Origin: SLSG01 sp041690235
GTDB lineage: Bacteria > Bacteroidota > Bacteroidia > Bacteroidales > UBA7960
Assembly (NCBI GenBank): GCA_041690235.1
Contig: JAWLHS010000113.1
Span: forward strand, 1 to 7,945
Reading direction: 5' to 3'
DNA: 7,945 nt
The first letter of the stretch is position 1. Each line of letters starts with the position of its first letter. The translations under genes were made by a program, and so were the position numbers. Shown piece by piece: positions 4,764-7,945 of this stretch. Below the pieces are notes generated by a model. It was not told the DNA's origin and did no database searches. It was given only the letters and a program-made list of their open reading frames with translations.

Positions 4764-5990
4764 TCAGATTTCTTCGTTTTTGGTTTTCTGGGCCACCAGC
4801 TTGAGGGTGTCGTGTGCAATGACCAGCTCCTCATTGGTGGGCACCACCATCACTTTAACCTGGGATTCGTGCCGGGAGATCAGCTCCAGCTTGCCGCGCA
4901 GGCCGGTATTTTTCTCCGTATCGAAATTAACGCCCAGAAATTCGAGTCCCTTACAGACCGCTTCCCTGGTTTCGGGGCCGTTTTCGCCCACTCCGCCGGT
5001 AAATACAATCAGATCGACTCCGCCCATGGCCGCCGCATAGGAGCCAATGTATTTTTTAATTCGGTAAATATACATGTCAAGCGCCAGCTGTGCGCGCTTG
5101 TTCCCCTCGTTCCATGCCGCGTTCTCTACATCGCGCATATCGGATGACACTCCGCTGACTCCGAGCACCCCGCTTTTTTTATTGATCAGGTTGTTGGCTT
5201 CTTCTACATCAAGGCCTTTTTTCTTCATGATGTATAGCAATGCCCCCAGGTCAAGATCCCCGCTGCGTGTCCCCATCAATAAGCCTTCGACAGGGGTGAG
5301 ACCCATGGAGGTGTCGACCGACTTTCCATTTTTGATGGCCGCGATTGAGGCCCCATTGCCCAGGTGGCAGGTGATCGCCTTCACGTTGTTCTGGCGCATG
5401 AACAAGGCATCGCAGGCTTTTTCAAACACGTATTTGTGGCTTGTGCCGTGAAAGCCGTATCGACGGATCTTGTCCTCCTCGTAAAGGGAGTAGGGAAGGC
5501 CGTACATATAGGCCTGTGGTGGAATGGTCTGGTGGAATGCCGTATCGAAGACGGCCACCTGTGGTACATTGGGCAGGAGTTTCTCCATGGAAACGATCCC
5601 TTTCAGGTTGGCCGGGTTGTGAAGGGGTGCCAGTTCGATCACATCCTCAATATTCTTCTTGACCTCTTCGGTGATGGGGGCGCTTGCGCTGAAATTTTCA
5701 CCTCCGTGGGCCACGCGGTGCCCGACGGCAATAATGTCAGCAACGCTTTCAATAACACCATGTTCCGGGTCGAGAAGTGCCTTCAGGATCAGGTCGATGC
5801 CGAGTTCATGGTCGGGGACATCCTGTATCAGCATGAATGCTTCCTTGCCTTTGGGCTGGTGCTTGAGTTCACTGTCCTTCAGTCCGACCCTCTCCAGCAA
5901 TCCCTTGGCAAGCAGCTCGGCATTGTTGGCCATGTTGATCAATTGGTATTTGATTGAGGAGCTTCCGCAATTCAATACAAGAATTTTCAT
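4764..5990 (-). CDS. ackA: Acetate kinase
   Basis: AckA transfers phosphate from acetyl phosphate to ADP, giving acetate and ATP in the cytoplasm, the substrate-level phosphorylation step of acetate fermentation. The 408-residue length is standard. All family signatures are present: N-terminal LNCGSSSIKYQ (N7), GHRVAHGGE (R92), FDTAFHQTIP (D149), the GFHGTSH block (H181), CHLGNGAS (208-215), the TSMGLTPVEGLLMGTRSGD block (R242), FTGGVGENG (330-338) and VPTNEE (E388). These correspond to the acetate, phosphate and nucleotide ligands of characterised acetate kinases. The start at 5990 gives the canonical MKILVLNCGSS. The gene lies 36 bp after the pta stop on the same strand, so the two are almost certainly one transcript, ended by the hairpin at 4704-4737. 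Nothing is truncated or missing. Confidence 0.98.
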   Translation of the reverse strand: MKILVLNCGSSSIKYQLINMANNAELLAKGLLERVGLKDSELKHQPKGKEAFMLIQDVPDHELGIDLILKALLDPEHGVIESVADIIAVGHRVAHGGENFSASAPITEEVKKNIEDVIELAPLHNPANLKGIVSMEKLLPNVPQVAVFDTAFHQTIPPQAYMYGLPYSLYEEDKIRRYGFHGTSHKYVFEKACDALFMRQNNVKAITCHLGNGASIAAIKNGKSVDTSMGLTPVEGLLMGTRSGDLDLGALLYIMKKKGLDVEEANNLINKKSGVLGVSGVSSDMRDVENAAWNEGNKRAQLALDMYIYRIKKYIGSYAAAMGGVDLIVFTGGVGENGPETREAVCKGLEFLGVNFDTEKNTGLRGKLELISRHESQVKVMVVPTNEELVIAHDTLKLVAQKTKNEEI

Positions 5991-6026
5991 TCCTTCGTTT
6001 TTTGGTTAATGGTTCAATGGGTGAAA

Positions 6027-7028
6027 TTATTTTCCTGCTGCCTGGTTCACGGTGATGGCCACCAGGTTTACAATATCATCTACGGAGCATCCCCGCGAGA
6101 GATCATTGATGGGGGCCGCCATGCCTTGCAGAACGGGTCCGACGGCCTCAGCCCCTGCCAGTCGCTGCACCAGTTTATATGCGATGTTTCCTACTTCCAG
6201 GCTTGGGAAAACAAGAACGTTGGCCTGGCCGGCAATGGGGCTTCCGGGGGCTTTGCTTTTTCCGATGCTATCGACAATGGCAGCATCGGCTTGTAGTTCG
6301 CCATCGATCATCAGGGTGGGGTCCATTTCTTTTGCCATTTTGGTGGCTTCGATCACCTTTTCACACATGGGGTGGGTGGCGCTTCCTTTTGTTGAGAAGC
6401 TTAGCATGGCGATGCGTGGCTCCTTGCCGATGATGGCGCGGGTCGTTTTCCCGGTCATTACGGCGATCTCTGCAAGTTGCCTGGCGTCGGGATCGGGATG
6501 CACCGCGCAATCAGCGAAGACCAGTATTCCGTCATCACCCCATTTTTTGTCCTTCATGATCATGATAAAGGCCCCTGAAACCACGCTGATTCCCGGCAGT
6601 GTTTTAACGATCTGGAAGGCAGGGCGCAATACATTCCCTGTTGAGTTCATGGCTCCGGCCACTTCCCCGTCGGCATCCCCGTTTTTGATCAGCAGGGTGG
6701 CCAGGTACAAAGGATCTTCCACCAGCCGGTGTGCCTCCTCCAGGGTCAATCCCTTTTTTTTGCGGATGTCATAAAGCATTTCCGCATAGAACCCTTTTTT
6801 CTCAAAGGTCAGGGGATCAATAATGGTGGCCTGTCCGATGGAGGAAAGCCCCAGTTTGTCTGCCAAACCAAGAATCTCTTCGGAATTCCCAAGCAGGATG
6901 ATGCTGGCAATGCCCTCGTTGATAATGATGTCGGCCGCCTGTAAGGTACGTTCTTCTGTCCCTTCGGGTAAAACAATGGTCTTGTTTTCCTTTTTCGCTT
7001 TGGATTTGATGGATTCCAGTAGTTGCAT
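6027..7028 (-). CDS. pta: Phosphate acetyltransferase (phosphotransacetylase), short form
   Basis: Pta converts acetyl-CoA and phosphate to acetyl phosphate and CoA, feeding AckA. At 333 residues it is the compact form with only the PTA_PTB catalytic domain and no N-terminal DRTGG/regulatory extension. Family blocks include IVLPEGTEERTLQAA (18-32), GDADGEVAGAM (117-127), ILVFADCAVHPDPD (168-181), MLSFSTKGSA (208-217), DGELQADAA (242-250), and the C-terminal INDLSRGCSVDDIV region, where S311 and R312 match the serine-arginine pair implicated in catalysis and CoA binding. The start at 7028 gives MQLLESIKSKAKK, a typical short helical N-terminus. No Shine-Dalgarno is present. It is the first gene of the pta-ackA operon and has a complete Bacteroidota-type promoter about 45-75 bp upstream. 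Confidence 0.98.
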   Translation of the reverse strand: MQLLESIKSKAKKENKTIVLPEGTEERTLQAADIIINEGIASIILLGNSEEILGLADKLGLSSIGQATIIDPLTFEKKGFYAEMLYDIRKKKGLTLEEAHRLVEDPLYLATLLIKNGDADGEVAGAMNSTGNVLRPAFQIVKTLPGISVVSGAFIMIMKDKKWGDDGILVFADCAVHPDPDARQLAEIAVMTGKTTRAIIGKEPRIAMLSFSTKGSATHPMCEKVIEATKMAKEMDPTLMIDGELQADAAIVDSIGKSKAPGSPIAGQANVLVFPSLEVGNIAYKLVQRLAGAEAVGPVLQGMAAPINDLSRGCSVDDIVNLVAITVNQAAGK

Positions 7029-7073
7029 TTTGTATGGGTAAGTTTAAGAAAGTTGTTGAATGTCAAAGGCCAG

Positions 7074-7104
7074 CAAAATTACCTTTTATTTGTTTTTGGG
7101 CAAA
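7074..7104 (-). promoter_or_regulatory. Promoter of the pta-ackA operon (TTTG-N19-TAATTTTG)
   Basis: On the minus strand, TTTG (7104-7101) and TAATTTTG (7081-7074) are separated by exactly 19 bp, matching the Bacteroidota primary-sigma consensus at both boxes and in spacing. The predicted start near 7067 gives a leader of about 39 bases before the pta ATG. Confidence 0.85.
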
Positions 7105-7153
7105 ATGAAATTGTTATTTTTTTCGACCACCTTGTCTTCTTTCCTGCATCGAT

Positions 7154-7171
7154 TTGTTAACTATTTAACAA
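7154..7171. promoter_or_regulatory. Inverted repeat TTGTTAA-CTAT-TTAACAA between divergent promoters, candidate operator
   Basis: Seven-base perfect arms flank a 4-base spacer. It lies about 50 bp upstream of the pta -33 box and about 45 bp upstream of the DUF4271 -7 box, where an activator or repressor could serve either gene. It is AT-rich and has no T run, so a terminator role is unlikely. No regulator family is identified. Confidence 0.4.
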
Positions 7172-7215
7172 TTTGTGGTATTGAGGCCTGGGTGCCCCGG
7201 GGTGTAAAAAACCCT

Positions 7216-7223
7216 TAACTTTG
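7216..7223 (+). promoter_or_regulatory. Candidate -7 promoter box (TAACTTTG) for the DUF4271 gene
   Basis: TAACTTTG matches TAnnTTTG exactly and sits 15 bp before the ATG at 7239, implying a leader of about 10 bases. No TTTG is found at the -33 position, so the match is partial. Confidence 0.5.
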
Positions 7224-7238
7224 CAAAAACAAAAGGAA

Positions 7239-7945
7239 ATGGATGGGTTGGGTCAGGCGGTGGATTCACTGGTCATCAGCAGCAATGAATTCTATGGCAG
7301 CCCCCATCTGCTGCCCCTGCAGAATGATGTTTTCCCTTTGGAGGCAGGGTTTCCCGGCGACTGGGCCCTGGTCCTGATCATGATTTCAGCCTTGTTCCTG
7401 GCCATCTCCCGGTATTATTTTCCTGCCAGGATCACTCAGTTCTTTCGTGCAGCCTTTGCCACCCACCATTTCAACCAGATGGAACGAGAAGGGGGGGTTT
7501 TTGATGAAACCGTGACTTACCTCTTGTTTTTTAATTTTTTACTGGTCTTTTCTTTCCTGCTTTGGGTGAGTCTGCATTATTTCGGATGGATGCCAGACTG
7601 GGACTTTCTGAACCCTTTGCTGTCGTTTTTTCTGGTATGCCTGGTTTTATCGCTGTTTTTTCTCCTGAAGAGCCTGTTTTTAAGTTTTTTATCCTGGGTG
7701 TTCAATACCCGGCAGTCTACCCAGACCTACCTGAAAAACATTTTTTTGTTCAATCAGCTCATGGGCCTTGTTCTGTTGCCGGTGGTCGGTTACGCTGTGT
7801 ACCATCCGACGAAAACGGGAATTCTGATTGCCTGGGGCGTATGGGTTTTGGCCAACCTGGTGAAAATTGCAAGGGGTGCTTACCTTGGGCATAATGTTTC
7901 CGGCTTATCGGGATATTATTTAATTTTGTACCTTTGCGCCATCGA
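7239..7945 (+). CDS. DUF4271 integral membrane protein, 5' part
   Basis: The frame from the ATG at 7239 stays open to the window end, giving 235 residues of a protein whose C-terminus is missing. After a polar N-terminus of about 40 residues it has hydrophobic segments near 42-58, 92-112, 124-150, 168-188 and 193-210, with another starting at about 225, so it is a multi-pass inner-membrane protein. The cytosolic-looking loop after the first segment contains RITQFFRAAFATHHFNQMEREG, shown here only to residue 84, and the visible end YYLILYLCAI is characteristic of the DUF4271 family as I remember it, where an acidic residue and a further hydrophobic segment follow. The incomplete last codon begins GA, which fits Asp or Glu. 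The molecular role of DUF4271 is not known. In related genomes I recall a uroporphyrinogen-III synthase gene downstream, but that would lie outside this window. AAAGGAA just before the ATG is a weak, closely spaced ribosome-binding sequence. Confidence 0.85.
   Translation, partial: MDGLGQAVDSLVISSNEFYGSPHLLPLQNDVFPLEAGFPGDWALVLIMISALFLAISRYYFPARITQFFRAAFATHHFNQMEREGGVFDETVTYLLFFNFLLVFSFLLWVSLHYFGWMPDWDFLNPLLSFFLVCLVLSLFFLLKSLFLSFLSWVFNTRQSTQTYLKNIFLFNQLMGLVLLPVVGYAVYHPTKTGILIAWGVWVLANLVKIARGAYLGHNVSGLSGYYLILYLCAI

Noticed and set aside
5364..5957. Open frame antisense to ackA (197 codons)
   Set aside because: It is a shadow of ackA with no recognisable family or start signals.
6052..6774. 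Long open frame (240 codons) antisense to pta
   Set aside because: It is fully inside the conserved pta gene, with a Ser/Ala/Met-rich translation and no family features.

Overview
The window looks like a chromosomal segment of a Bacteroidota bacterium, probably an anaerobic or fermentative member of Bacteroidales/Marinilabiliales or an uncultured relative. Three things point there. Exact -7 boxes of the Bacteroidota primary sigma factor (TAnnTTTG) stand in front of four of the five complete or start-containing transcription units, one with a correctly spaced TTTG -33 box. Shine-Dalgarno sequences are mostly absent. The rightmost gene is a DUF4271 membrane protein, a family I know essentially only from this phylum. 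No phage, IS, tRNA, rRNA or CRISPR features were seen.

Layout from left to right. Positions 1-447 hold the 3' end of a beta-strand-rich, probably outer-membrane-associated protein (+). Positions 555-1979 hold a complete aldehyde dehydrogenase of the lactaldehyde-dehydrogenase-like/ALDH21 type (+), with two GC-rich palindromes inside its coding sequence. Positions 1980-2372 are a non-coding convergent junction with two terminator hairpins and two families of short tandem repeats. One repeat family duplicates the last codons and stop of the next gene. Positions 2373-3467 hold a PflX-like (COG1313) radical SAM protein (-) with an apparent twin-arginine leader. Positions 3468-3710 are a divergent regulatory region with a 23-bp tandem repeat and an inverted repeat. 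Positions 3711-4724 hold a dihydroorotate-dehydrogenase-like flavoprotein (+) that lacks the usual catalytic base. Positions 4764-7028 hold a pta-ackA operon (-), transcribed pta first, with a strong promoter and a terminator. Positions 7029-7238 are a second divergent promoter region with an inverted repeat. Positions 7239-7945 hold the start of the DUF4271 integral membrane protein (+), cut by the window edge.

Functionally, pta-ackA converts acetyl-CoA to acetate with ATP formation, the central energy-conserving step of fermentation. The PflX-like radical SAM protein and the DHOD-like flavoprotein have unknown reactions. Their proximity to pta-ackA makes a link to pyruvate/acetyl-CoA metabolism a reasonable but unproven idea. 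The aldehyde dehydrogenase would supply a carboxylic acid and NAD(P)H from an aldehyde such as lactaldehyde. Most of the window is ordinary metabolism. The unusual parts are the exported-looking radical SAM protein, the catalytically odd DHOD-like protein, and several short tandem or palindromic repeats at gene ends and in promoter regions.
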